Counted from the stretch's first letter, positions 26,866-35,696 are shown. The stretch is DNA of 64,000 nt from Frondihabitans peucedani (GCF_039537585.1 NZ_BAABAU010000001.1:620001-684000), one strand, 5' to 3'. Notes: generated by a model from the sequence alone, not told the origin. Program-made: numbers and translations.

Positions 26866-27120
26866 CCGTACATATGGACGGAGATCCTCGCTCGCACCAC
26901 GTGCATCCGTACATATGGACGGATATCCTCGCTCGCACCGCCCCGAGCGTACAAATGGACGGAGATCGGCCGATCCTGCGCGATCTCATGCGGATCGGAG
27001 GGGCGCGCCTCGAGAATCTCCGTCCATATGCACCACCGGGGCACACCAGGCGCAGGCTCTCCGTCCATATGCACCACGGGGGCACCCAAGGCGCAGGATC
27101 TCCGTCGTTATGGACGGAGA
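26866..27120. repeat. Two facing arrays of a 41-bp repeat (CATATGGACGGAGAT element)
   Basis: Six elements lie in the 406-base gene-free stretch 26813-27218. Three forward copies begin at 26866, 26907 and 26947 (the first two match over 33 bases with one change). Three reverse copies have their CCGTC at 27020, 27061 and 27102, the last degenerate. Spacing is 41, 40, 41 and 41 bases, about four helical turns. The forward core CCGTACATATGGACGG is itself nearly palindromic. A 41-base period is not a codon multiple, so this is not a protein repeat. Nothing else was recognised in the stretch. Confidence 0.9.
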
Positions 27121-27218
27121 ACCCCCAGCACCAGACGCACAGGCCGACCGACACGCGCGCCCGAGCCCCAGAGCGCACCCTCTCACTCGCTCACCGGATC
27201 GTCTGATTTGATGACCCC

Positions 27219-29165
27219 ATGCCCCTCGCGATCGAAGACTACGCACTGATCGGCGACTGCCACACGGCCGCCCTCGTCGGCAAAGACGGCAGCATCGACT
27301 GGCTCTGCCTCCCCCGGTTCGACTCCGCCTCCATGTTCGCCGGACTCCTCGGCGACGAGAACAGCGGCCGGTGGCTCCTCGCCCCGACAGATGCCACCGC
27401 CACCTCGACCAGGAGGTACGTCGACGACACGTTCGTCCTGGTCACCACCTGGACCACGTCCACCGGCGTGGTCGAGGTGACCGACCTGATGCCGTACGGC
27501 GACCGCCGGGCCGACGTGGTGAGGCAGGTCCGCGGCGTGAGCGGCAGCGTCAGGATGACCGAAGACCTCCGCATCCGCTTCGGCTACACGACCGCGATCC
27601 CCTGGATCCGGCAGATCGACGACCCGGGCGACTCCGGCGCACACGTCGCGGCCACTCCCGCACACATCCCCACCGGCACCCTCATCGCCATCGCCGGGCC
27701 CGACGCCGTGATCGTCCGCGGGCCGAAGCTCACCGCCGCCGACCACACCCACCAGGCCTCCTTCGAGGTCGCGGCGGGCGACGTCGTCGACCTCTCCCTC
27801 ACCTGGTACCCGTCGCACCGCGAGCCCCCGACACCCGTCGACGTCGAGCGCCGAATCGCCGACACGATCACCTGGTGGCAGGAGTGGGCCTCGCACTCCG
27901 ACGCGCCGACCGCCTACGGCTCCGAGGTGCACCGGTCGCTGCTCCTCCTGCGCGCGCTCACGCACGAGGACACCAACGGCATCGTCGCCGCCGCGACCAC
28001 GAGCCTGCCCGAGCAGTTCGGCGGCTCCCGCAACTGGGACTACCGGTACGTCTGGCTGCGCGACGCCTCGATGACGCTGCAGACCCTGATCCTGCACGGC
28101 TTCGCCGACGAGGCGACCGGCTGGCGCGACTGGCTGCTCCGCGCCATCGCCGGCGACCCCAAGGACGTCCAGATCATGTACGGCCTGAGCGGTGAGCGCT
28201 ACCTCGCCGAGACCACGATCGACGAGCTGCCGGGCTACCGGGGCGCCGCCCCCGTGCGCGTGGGCAACGGCGCCTACACGCAGTACCAGGGCGACGTCTT
28301 CGGCGAGATCATGGTCGCGCTCCACGACGCCCGGGAGCTCGGCGTCGAGGAGGGCGCCGACTCGTGGTCGCTGCAGCGCGCGCTCGTGCAGCACGTCGAG
28401 GAGAACTGGAACAAGGCCGACAACGGCATCTGGGAGATCCGAGGCCCCGCGCAGCACTTCACGCACTCCCGCGTCATGATCTGGGCGGCACTCGATCGAG
28501 CGGTCAAGGGCGTGCAGCAGTTCCACCTCGACGGCCCGGTCGACCGCTGGATGGCCCTCCGCGAGAAGGTGCGCGACGAGATCGAGACGCACGGCTACGA
28601 CGAGGAGCGCGGCTGCTACGTGCAGCACTACGGCTCGAAGGAGGTCGACGCCTCGCTGCTGCAGCTGGTGCAGGTCGGCTACGTCGACGCCCACGACCCC
28701 AGGATGCTCGGCACCGTCAAGGCCATCGAAGACGACCTGCTCCGTGACGGGCTCCTCGTCCGCTACCGGACCGAGTCCGGAGTCGACGGGCTGACCGGCA
28801 CGGAGAACCCGTTCCTGACCTGCTCGTTCTGGCTCGCCGAGCAGTACGCGCGGAGCGGCCGCCTCGACGACGCGATCGAGCTGATGGACCGCCTCGTCGG
28901 CTTCCGCAACGACGTCGGGATGCTCAGCGAGGAGATCGAGGTCGCCACCGGCCACCACGTCGGCAACACCCCGCAGGCGCTGTCGCACCTCGCGCTGGTC
29001 CGCGCGGCTGACGCGATCGACGCCGCCATCGAGCACTCGCGCGGCAACCGGGGCCGCCGACTCGCCAGCACCACCGGCACGCCGTACCACTCCGACAACG
29101 GGCCCGCCACCCCTGCCGACCGCTGGCCCGACGACCTCGGCGCCGACCGCACCACGGGCGCGTAG
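27219..29165 (+). CDS. Glycoside hydrolase family 15 protein (glucoamylase/trehalase-like)
   Basis: Cytosolic hydrolase of 648 residues with an (alpha/alpha)6 barrel that releases glucose from alpha-linked glucans or trehalose. The N-terminal domain begins IEDYALIGDCHTAALVGKDGSIDWLCLPRFDS, a common start in this subfamily. The barrel has GSRNWDYRYVWLRDASMTLQ, a general-acid region KADNGIWEIRG, and NTPQALSHLALV near the end. Actinobacterial relatives include trehalases, which suits osmolyte turnover, but the substrate is not proven. It follows the 41-bp repeat region. Confidence 0.88.
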   Translation: MPLAIEDYALIGDCHTAALVGKDGSIDWLCLPRFDSASMFAGLLGDENSGRWLLAPTDATATSTRRYVDDTFVLVTTWTTSTGVVEVTDLMPYGDRRADVVRQVRGVSGSVRMTEDLRIRFGYTTAIPWIRQIDDPGDSGAHVAATPAHIPTGTLIAIAGPDAVIVRGPKLTAADHTHQASFEVAAGDVVDLSLTWYPSHREPPTPVDVERRIADTITWWQEWASHSDAPTAYGSEVHRSLLLLRALTHEDTNGIVAAATTSLPEQFGGSRNWDYRYVWLRDASMTLQTLILHGFADEATGWRDWLLRAIAGDPKDVQIMYGLSGERYLAETTIDELPGYRGAAPVRVGNGAYTQYQGDVFGEIMVALHDARELGVEEGADSWSLQRALVQHVEENWNKADNGIWEIRGPAQHFTHSRVMIWAALDRAVKGVQQFHLDGPVDRWMALREKVRDEIETHGYDEERGCYVQHYGSKEVDASLLQLVQVGYVDAHDPRMLGTVKAIEDDLLRDGLLVRYRTESGVDGLTGTENPFLTCSFWLAEQYARSGRLDDAIELMDRLVGFRNDVGMLSEEIEVATGHHVGNTPQALSHLALVRAADAIDAAIEHSRGNRGRRLASTTGTPYHSDNGPATPADRWPDDLGADRTTGA

Positions 29166-29221
29166 CGGACGCACCGCCCCCGACGCGGCGCCTCCCACGC
29201 GCCGCCCCCGACGCACGACAC

Positions 29222-29272
29222 CCCCGTGCGGCCCGGACACCTCGCCGAAGCAGGGTGCCGAGCCGCACGGGG
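29222..29272. terminator. Weak inverted repeat between GH15 gene and zwf
   Basis: CCCCGTGCGGC and its exact complement are separated by 29 bases between the convergent genes. The long loop makes this a modest bidirectional terminator candidate. Confidence 0.4.
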
Positions 29273-29293
29273 TGCGAGCGGAGCCGGACCGGG

Positions 29294-30670
29294 TCAGGCC
29301 TCCTTGGAGGTCTCCCAGTCGGCCGGGCCGGACGAACCGGCCGGGTACGTCTCGAGCGGCACGCGGTCGCTCTGCCACGCGTCGAGCACCGGCTGGACGA
29401 TCGCCCAGCAGCGCTCGGCGACGTCGCCGCGGATCGACAGCGTCGGGTCGTCGTGGAAGATGCCCGAGAGCACCTCGCCGTAGGGGGTCAGCTCGGGCTT
29501 GCCGAGGTCGGTCTTGAAGACCGACTTCTCGAGCGAGAACGGGTTGCCCTTGCCGTTGGTCGTGACGCCGAGCTCGAGGGTCTCGGGGCTGATCTCGATC
29601 CGGAGCGTGTCGGGGGTCGACGCGCCCTTCAGACCCGCGGGGAGCACCGGCACCGGCTTGAAGGTGATCAGCACCTCCTTGCGGATCTTCGACATGCCCT
29701 TGCCGGAGCGCAGGACGAACGGCACACCGGCCCAGCGGCGCGTCTTGATCTCGAACTCGACCTCGGCGAGGGTCTCGGTCTGGCGCGACGGGTCGACGCC
29801 GTCCTCGTCGGAGTACGACGGGACGTCCTTGCCGTCGATGGTCCCGGCCGAGTACTGGCCGCGACGGCTCGAGGCGAGCGGGTCGCCGTCCTTGACCCAG
29901 GTGGCCCGCAGCACGCGGGCGATCTCGCTCCGGAGCTCGACCGCGTCGATCGACGCCGGGGCGTCCATCGCGATGATGGCAAGGATCTGGAGGAGGTGGC
30001 TCTGGATCATGTCGATCAGGGCGCCGGCGGTGTCGTAGTACTGCGCGCGGCCCTCGAGGCCGAGGACCTCGTCGTAGAAGATCTCGACCTTGGCGATGTT
30101 GTCGCTGTTCCAGACCGGCTCGAAGAGGCGGTTGGCGAAGCGGAGACCGATGATGTCGAGCACGGTCGAGCGGCCGAGGAAGTGGTCGGTGCGGTGGATG
30201 CGCTCCTCCGGGACGACCTTGAGGAGCTCCTCGTTGAGGTCGCGGGCGCCCTGCTCGTCGCTGCCGAACGGCTTCTCGAGCGCGAGGCGGAGCCCGTCGG
30301 GGAGGTCGATCTCCTCGAGGGCCTTGATGACCTTCACGGAGATCGCCGGCGGAAGGGCGAAGTACATCACCGGCTCGCCCTCGGACGCCTGGAACAGCTT
30401 CTTCAGGTGCTCGGGGTCGGTGGGGTCGCCCTGGATGTACTCGCTCGAGGCGAGCGTGCGCTTGGCGAGGTCGCTGCCCGCGTCGCCGTTGAACGCCGTC
30501 TTGACGACGGAGTCCCACTCTTCGGGGCTGCGCTCGCTGCGGCCGGTGCCGATGAGCTTGACGTCGACGCCGCGGTCGCTCTTCAGCAGGCTGGCGAGGC
30601 CGGGCAGGAGGAGTCGCTCGGTGAGGTCGCCCGAGGCGCCCAGGATGATGAGGGTGGTCGTGTCGGTCAT
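29294..30670 (-). CDS. zwf: Glucose-6-phosphate dehydrogenase, divergent form
   Basis: Oxidises glucose-6-phosphate to 6-phosphogluconolactone with NADP, the entry to the pentose phosphate pathway. In 458 residues the N-terminal nucleotide site is ILGASGDLTERLLLPGL, followed by LALEKPFG. The active-site region reads RTDHFLGRSTV, with R167 where the family usually has Lys (DHYLGKE). RFANRLFEPVWN and GRAQYYDTAGALIDMIQSHLLQ are typical. No opcA, pgl or tal neighbours are present, so this may be a second paralogue. The ATG lacks a ribosome binding site and overlaps the stop of a 13-codon leader. Confidence 0.88.
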   Translation of the reverse strand: MTDTTTLIILGASGDLTERLLLPGLASLLKSDRGVDVKLIGTGRSERSPEEWDSVVKTAFNGDAGSDLAKRTLASSEYIQGDPTDPEHLKKLFQASEGEPVMYFALPPAISVKVIKALEEIDLPDGLRLALEKPFGSDEQGARDLNEELLKVVPEERIHRTDHFLGRSTVLDIIGLRFANRLFEPVWNSDNIAKVEIFYDEVLGLEGRAQYYDTAGALIDMIQSHLLQILAIIAMDAPASIDAVELRSEIARVLRATWVKDGDPLASSRRGQYSAGTIDGKDVPSYSDEDGVDPSRQTETLAEVEFEIKTRRWAGVPFVLRSGKGMSKIRKEVLITFKPVPVLPAGLKGASTPDTLRIEISPETLELGVTTNGKGNPFSLEKSVFKTDLGKPELTPYGEVLSGIFHDDPTLSIRGDVAERCWAIVQPVLDAWQSDRVPLETYPAGSSGPADWETSKEA

Positions 30671-30711
30671 CAGGCGGCAGACTCGAATCGAGTCGCGGTG
30701 TGGATGGTCAT
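30670..30711 (-). CDS. Thirteen-codon leader peptide upstream of zwf
   Basis: An ATG preceded by AAAGGA opens MTIHTATRFESAA, and its stop overlaps the zwf ATG as TGATG. The zwf start has no ribosome binding site of its own, so ribosomes would reach it by translational coupling. The peptide has no obvious run of one amino acid that would suggest classical attenuation. The rest of the gene-free stretch 30671-30973 holds only the dnaE2 promoter region. Confidence 0.55.
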   Translation of the reverse strand: MTIHTATRFESAA

Positions 30712-30925
30712 GGGCGTCCTTTCCGAATCGAACTTGTGGAACCCAGGGGGTCAATGCGCGGGCGCGGGGAGGAATTCCCTGCGAAGGGGGCCCTGCCAGG
30801 ACCCGGGGGCGGGCAGGGGCGCGAAGAGGCCCCGGTGCCAGCGTCCACCGTACTGCGAGATCGACGGGCCGGTCACACTCCGCACGCGCTCCCGGCTACC
30901 GGGTCGCAATCGGCTCCCGGTGACC

Positions 30926-30949
30926 TACACTGTTCGAACACACGTTCGA
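30926..30949 (+). promoter_or_regulatory. SOS box with -10 box of dnaE2
   Basis: TACACT (30926-30931) is followed two bases later by TCGAAC-ACAC-GTTCGA (30934-30949), a perfect actinobacterial LexA operator. It is identical to the box at 26458. Confidence 0.9.
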
Positions 30950-30973
30950 ATCGAGAGCCGAGAGGCGGTCGCC

Positions 30974-33900
30974 GTGAGCTTCACCCACCTGCATGTCGCC
31001 TCGTCGTTCAGCGCTCACTACGGCACCGCCAGCCCTCTCGAGCTCGTCGGGCAGGCCGCCACGAACGGTGCCGACGCGGCCGCGATCACCGACCGCGACG
31101 GCCTCTACGGCGCGATCCGGCACATCGGCGCCTGCCGCCTCGCGGGCATCGACCCGATCGTCGGCGTCGAGATCGGGGTCGCGAGCGCTCCGGTCGCCGG
31201 GCGCGGGCCGACCGCCGCCGACGCCGACCGCGTCGTCGTACTCGCGCACGGGCGGCTCGCGGGCGCCGGCTGGGCGTCCCTCTGCCGTCTCATCAGCGCG
31301 GCTCACGGGCGGGCGACCCGGCGCATCAGCGGCAGCGCCAACAGCGTGGCCACGATCGCCCGGAGCCGCATCCGCGCCTTCCTGGTCGGCGACGACGGCG
31401 CGACGGGCACGGTGCTGCTCGGGCCCGACTCCGACGTGGGGCGCGCGGTCACGGCCGGCGAGCACGCCCGGGCGGCCGCACTGCTCCGAGACTGGGCGGC
31501 CGAGCTGCCGGGCGGCGTCGTCGTCGAGGTGGTCTGCCACCTCACCGAGCCGGGCGAGAGCCGCAGCCTCCGCCACGCGGCACGCATGCTGGAGCTGGCG
31601 GAGGCCGTGGGGGTCCCCGCGATCCTGAGCAATGCGGTGCGGTACCGCGATCCCGACGGCGCCGTCACCGCCGACGTCCTCGACGCGGCCGGGCACCTGG
31701 CCGCGCTCGGGTCGTTCGAGCCGCAGCCGAACGCGCAGGCCTGGCTCAAGGAGCCGGGCGACATGCGGGCCCTCGCCCACAGGATCGCCAGCGTGTCGTC
31801 GCTCGACCGCCGCTCCGCAGAAGAGATGCTCGCCGCGACCGAGCAGCTCGCCGACCGGTGCCGGCTCGACCCCGACTCCGATCTCGGCTGGCGCCGGGCG
31901 AAGGTGCCCGAGCTGAGCGCGATCGGCGTCGACGGCGACCCCGACCGGGTGCTCCGGATGCGGGCCGAGGCGGGTGTGACCGAGCGCTTCGGCGACGTGT
32001 CGATGGCGAAGCGCGAGAAGATCGAGAGCCGGATGCGCGACGAGCTGCAGACCATCACCGGCTTCGGTTTCGCGGGCTACTTCCTGACCGTGGCCGACGT
32101 GTCGCAGATGATGCGCGAGATGCGGGTCCGGAACGCCGCCCGCGGCTCCGGGGCGGGCAGCCTCGTCACCTACCTGCTGCGCATCTCGAACGTCGACCCC
32201 CTCGAGCACGACCTGCTCTTCGAGAGGTTCCTCGGCAGCAAGCGCGAGACCCTCCCCGACATCGACATCGACGTCGAGTCGGCCCGGCGGCACGAGGTGT
32301 ACCGGGCGATCTTCGACCGCTACGGCAGCAACCGGGTCACCCTGATGTCGATGCAGTCGACCTACCGCGGTCGCGGCGCGGTGCGCGACGCCGGCCTCGC
32401 CCTGGGGCTCGACGAGGAGCAGATCGACCTCGTCGCGAACAACGTCTGGCGCTCGAACGCCCGCGATCTCCGGCGGGCGCTCGAAGAGAAGCCCGAGCTG
32501 CGCGAGATCGCCCAGCTGATCAAGACCAACGACCAGATCAACCTCCTGGTCGACCTCACCGAGCGGCTCGACCGCCTGCCGCGGCACATCTCGATGCACC
32601 CGTGCGGCGTGATCCTGGGCGACTCCGACCTCCTCAGCATGACGCCGGTGCAGCCGAGCGGCATGGGGCTGCCGATGAGCCAGTTCGACAAGCACGACAT
32701 GAACGACGCGGGCCTGCTGAAGCTCGACGTGCTCGGGGTGCGCATGCAGTCGTCGATGGCCTTCGCCCTCGACGAGATCGAGCGGGTCAACGGGTCGCGG
32801 GCGGCGGTCGCGGGCGCGCTGCCGGTCGACGTGCCCTACGTCAACCGGCAGGGGCGCGTCGAGCTCGACGCGATCCCCCACGACGACGAGCCCACCTACG
32901 AGGCGATCCGCACCACCCACACCCTCGGCATGTTCCAGATCGAGAGCCCCGGGCAGCGCGAGCTGATCGGCAAGATGCAGCCCGACCAGTACGAGGACCT
33001 CATCGCCGACATCTCGCTGTTCCGGCCGGGCCCGATGAAGGGCAACATGGTCGCTCCGTTCCTCGACACGAAGCACGGCTTCCAGAAGCCCGACTACCTG
33101 CACCCGTCGTTCGCGCCGTTCCTCCGCGACAGCTACGGGGTGGTGATCTACCACGAGCACGTGCTCCGGATCCTGCACACCACCATGGGCGTCTCGCTCG
33201 CCGAGGCCGACGAGATCCGGCGCGCCATGGAGAAGCGCGACGACCTCGAGGAGCGCTTCCGGCGCGAGACTGCCCAGAACCTCGACGAGCAGGGCCGGAG
33301 GCGCTTCACCGACAAAGACATCGACCGCATCTGGGCAGTGCTCAAGGGCTTCGGGTCGTTCGGCTTCTGCAAGGCGCACGGGGCGGCCTTCGCCCTGCCG
33401 ACCTACCAGAGCGCGTGGCTGAAGACGCACTACCCGGCGGAGTTCCTGGCCGGCATCCTGACCCACGACCCCGGCATGTACCCGCGGCGGCTGATGCTCA
33501 CCGAGGCCAAGCGGATGGGCATCCCGGTGCTGCCCCTCGACGTCAACCTCTCTAGCGACGTGTACCGGGTCGAGCGGGTCCGGCCGCCGCGCACCCCGGT
33601 GGCGCGCACCAACCCGGGCGAGCTCGGCATCCGCCTCTCGCTCGCCGACGTGCAGGGCATCTCGGAGCACGAGCTCACCCGCATCCTCGAGAACCGCCCC
33701 TACACGTCGATCGCCGACTTCTACCAGCGGGCTACTCCCTCCCGGCGGCTGTTCGAGCGGCTCGGGCAGGTCGGCGCCCTCGACTCGCTGGGCGGCGAGG
33801 GCCGGACCCGCGGCGACGTCCTGGCGCGCATCCGTCAGCTCACCGGGCGTGCCACCCGGCCGAAGCCCTCCGACGCTGTGAACCAGCTCGACTTCGACGT

Positions 33901-34411
33901 CGACGACTCGTCGTCGGTCCCGGTCGGTACGCCCGACGTGTCGCCGCGCGAGCGGGTGAGCGACGAGCTCGACATCCTGTCGATGGAGCTCTCGGAGCAC
34001 GTCATCGAGAGCTACCGGCCGATGCTCGACGACCTCGGGGTCACCCGCGCCGCCGACCTGCTGAACCACTGGAACGGCACCACCGTGCTGGTCGCCGGAA
34101 TCCGCATCGCCACGCAGACCCCGCCGATGAAGAGCGGTCGGCGGGTCGTGTTCATCAGCCTCGACGACGGGACGGGCTGCTCCGACTCCACGTTCTTCGA
34201 CGAGGCGCAGCAGCGCGCGGGGTCGCTGCTGTTCGGCACGAAGCTGATGCTGATCCAGGGGCGCACCCGGCGCACCGGCGAGCGCGGCATCTCGCTCGAG
34301 GCCGACAACGCATGGGATCTCAAGCAGCTCTGGCGCGACTGGCAGGCGCAGCGGGCGTCGGGCGCTGCCGGGGCGCTCCATCCGTCGGGTGCGCTGCAGG
34401 AGGAGTTCTGA
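30974..34411 (+). CDS. dnaE2: Error-prone DNA polymerase III alpha subunit DnaE2
   Basis: C-family polymerase of the SOS-induced mutasome, copying damaged DNA with ImuA' and ImuB. In 1145 residues the N-terminal PHP domain starts FTHLHVASSFSAHYG. The polymerase palm has GSGAGSLVTYLL and the catalytic LPDIDIDVES at about 426-435, and finger segments include LDVLGVRMQSS and SLFRPGPMKGNM. A C-terminal OB fold lies near 1020-1110. It lacks a recognisable beta-clamp peptide at the very end. The GTG start is the only one near the PHP motif. Its partner imuB is not within the window. Confidence 0.95.
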   Translation: MSFTHLHVASSFSAHYGTASPLELVGQAATNGADAAAITDRDGLYGAIRHIGACRLAGIDPIVGVEIGVASAPVAGRGPTAADADRVVVLAHGRLAGAGWASLCRLISAAHGRATRRISGSANSVATIARSRIRAFLVGDDGATGTVLLGPDSDVGRAVTAGEHARAAALLRDWAAELPGGVVVEVVCHLTEPGESRSLRHAARMLELAEAVGVPAILSNAVRYRDPDGAVTADVLDAAGHLAALGSFEPQPNAQAWLKEPGDMRALAHRIASVSSLDRRSAEEMLAATEQLADRCRLDPDSDLGWRRAKVPELSAIGVDGDPDRVLRMRAEAGVTERFGDVSMAKREKIESRMRDELQTITGFGFAGYFLTVADVSQMMREMRVRNAARGSGAGSLVTYLLRISNVDPLEHDLLFERFLGSKRETLPDIDIDVESARRHEVYRAIFDRYGSNRVTLMSMQSTYRGRGAVRDAGLALGLDEEQIDLVANNVWRSNARDLRRALEEKPELREIAQLIKTNDQINLLVDLTERLDRLPRHISMHPCGVILGDSDLLSMTPVQPSGMGLPMSQFDKHDMNDAGLLKLDVLGVRMQSSMAFALDEIERVNGSRAAVAGALPVDVPYVNRQGRVELDAIPHDDEPTYEAIRTTHTLGMFQIESPGQRELIGKMQPDQYEDLIADISLFRPGPMKGNMVAPFLDTKHGFQKPDYLHPSFAPFLRDSYGVVIYHEHVLRILHTTMGVSLAEADEIRRAMEKRDDLEERFRRETAQNLDEQGRRRFTDKDIDRIWAVLKGFGSFGFCKAHGAAFALPTYQSAWLKTHYPAEFLAGILTHDPGMYPRRLMLTEAKRMGIPVLPLDVNLSSDVYRVERVRPPRTPVARTNPGELGIRLSLADVQGISEHELTRILENRPYTSIADFYQRATPSRRLFERLGQVGALDSLGGEGRTRGDVLARIRQLTGRATRPKPSDAVNQLDFDVDDSSSVPVGTPDVSPRERVSDELDILSMELSEHVIESYRPMLDDLGVTRAADLLNHWNGTTVLVAGIRIATQTPPMKSGRRVVFISLDDGTGCSDSTFFDEAQQRAGSLLFGTKLMLIQGRTRRTGERGISLEADNAWDLKQLWRDWQAQRASGAAGALHPSGALQEEF

Positions 34412-34424
34412 TGTGCGCGAGAGG

Positions 34425-34470
34425 TGCACGCAAGGAGCCGCGCTGCACGCCAGCAGCTGCACGCAAGGAG
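34425..34470. repeat. TGCACGCAAGGAG direct repeats after dnaE2
   Basis: TGCACGCAAGGAG occurs at 34425 and 34458, with a partial TGCACGC at 34444. GGAGGAGTTC, the last dnaE2 codons, recurs at 34467. The pattern looks like a partial duplication of the dnaE2 3' end. Confidence 0.75.
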
Positions 34471-34487
34471 GAGTTCCCACGCACCCT

Positions 34488-34601
34488 TCCTCTTCCCGGT
34501 GCGTCCCGACGAGCACTCTCCTCTTCCCCTGCACCCCGCCGGCCCGCACTCCTCTTCCCGTGCGGGGCGTTCCTCTTCCCGTACGAGGTGTTCCTCTCCG
34601 G
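34488..34601. repeat. Helically phased TCCTCTTCCCG repeats before the LacI gene
   Basis: Copies start at 34488, 34519, 34550 and 34571, with a shortened fifth at 34592. The steps are 31, 31, 21 and 21 bases, close to three and two helical turns. They end just before the -10 box of the LacI gene and could be regulator sites or polymerase-proximal bends. Confidence 0.75.
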
Positions 34602-34616
34602 CAGCAGAGGCATCGC

Positions 34617-34622
34617 TACGAT
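34617..34622 (+). promoter_or_regulatory. -10 box of the LacI-family gene
   Basis: TACGAT, a good -10 match. Transcription would begin near 34629, and GGAAGAGAG (34638-34646) could then serve the ATC start at 34653. No -35 consensus is present. Confidence 0.45.
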
Positions 34623-34652
34623 CGTCGGAGGCTACCCGGAAGAGAGACGGCC

Positions 34653-35696
34653 ATCGACAGACCACCCGCGCGAACCACGATCGTCGACGTGGCCCGCCTC
34701 GCCGGCGTGAGCAAGGGCGCCGCGTCGCATGCTCTGAACGGCAGGGCGGGGGTCTCGGAAGAGACCCGGGCGCGCGTCAAGGCGGCAGCGCTCGAGCTGG
34801 GCTGGACGCCGAACAGCACCGCCCGCGCGCTGTCGGGCTCCCGGTCCGGGGCGATCGGGTGGGCGATCCTGCGCACCCCGAAGTCGTCGACGATCGACCC
34901 GTACTTCACCGACCTCTTCGCCGGCATCGAGCTGGAGCTCGCGACGACCGACGTCGCCCTCGTGGTGAAGCTCGTCGCCGACCGGGACGAGGAGGAGGCG
35001 CTGTACCGCCGCTGGGCCGCCGAGCGGCGGGTGGACGGGGTGCTTCTGACCGATGTGGCCGCCGACGAGCGCCGCTACGCGCTCCTCGGCTCGCTGGGGC
35101 TCCCGGTGTCGTCGTTCCGGAGCCTCGTCGCGGGGCAGCCGACCGCCGACGAGGTCCCGTCGATCTGGATGGCCGAGAGCGTCGGCGTCGACCGTCTGCT
35201 CGACGAGGCCCACGCGCTCGGCCACCGGCGGATCGCGTGGATCAGCGGCGTTTCGACGCAGCTCTCCGTCGTCGTCCGCGAGCGGGCCGCCTCTGCGTGG
35301 GCGGCGGCGCACGACGCGGTCGTCGTCACCCGGTTCACCGACTACAGCACGGCCGAGGGCACCGCGGTCGCGGCGGAGCTCCTCGCGGAGTCCGACCCGC
35401 CGACCCTCCTCGTCTTCGACAACGACCTGATGGCCTTCGCCGGTCTCTCGACCTGCCACTCCCTCGGGCTCCGCGTGCCGGACGACGTGTCGGTGGCGTC
35501 GTTCATCGACTCCGACCTGTGCTCCATCGCCGTCCCGCCGCTGACCGCCCTCCGCCACGAGATCGTCGACTACGGCCGTGCCCTGACGAGGCGGCTCCTC
35601 GACGTGCTCGACGGGAACCCGGTCGACGAGACGGTCCTGCCCGGAGTCGAGGTGGTCGTGCGCCAGAGCATCGGGCCCGTCCCCGAGACACCCTGA
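34653..35696 (+). CDS. LacI-family transcriptional regulator
   Basis: Sugar-responsive repressor of 347 residues. The N-terminal HTH and hinge read TTIVDVARLAGVSKGAASHALNG and ALELGWTPNSTARAL, with a periplasmic-binding-protein-like effector domain after them. The start is awkward: no ATG, GTG or TTG lies between GTG 34560 (inside the phased repeats, before the -10 box) and GTG 34689 (inside the HTH). ATC at 34653, with GGAAGAGAG before it, fits best. It probably controls the GMC oxidoreductase through the operator at 35741. The effector is unknown. Confidence 0.85.
   Translation: MDRPPARTTIVDVARLAGVSKGAASHALNGRAGVSEETRARVKAAALELGWTPNSTARALSGSRSGAIGWAILRTPKSSTIDPYFTDLFAGIELELATTDVALVVKLVADRDEEEALYRRWAAERRVDGVLLTDVAADERRYALLGSLGLPVSSFRSLVAGQPTADEVPSIWMAESVGVDRLLDEAHALGHRRIAWISGVSTQLSVVVRERAASAWAAAHDAVVVTRFTDYSTAEGTAVAAELLAESDPPTLLVFDNDLMAFAGLSTCHSLGLRVPDDVSVASFIDSDLCSIAVPPLTALRHEIVDYGRALTRRLLDVLDGNPVDETVLPGVEVVVRQSIGPVPETP

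Noticed and set aside
26866-27120. CRISPR array
   Set aside because: Repeats occur in both orientations, the intervals between them are themselves similar, and no cas genes are present.
26866-27211. Small proteins with repeated YIWTEI/HMDGD residues in the 41-bp array
   Set aside because: The 41-base period shifts frame at each unit, so the resemblance is a by-product of the DNA repeat. No ribosome binding site or start is consistent.
30896-34549. Minus strand reading frame of 1217 codons opposite dnaE2
   Set aside because: High GC content keeps antisense frames open. Composition is abnormal, and dnaE2 fully explains the region.
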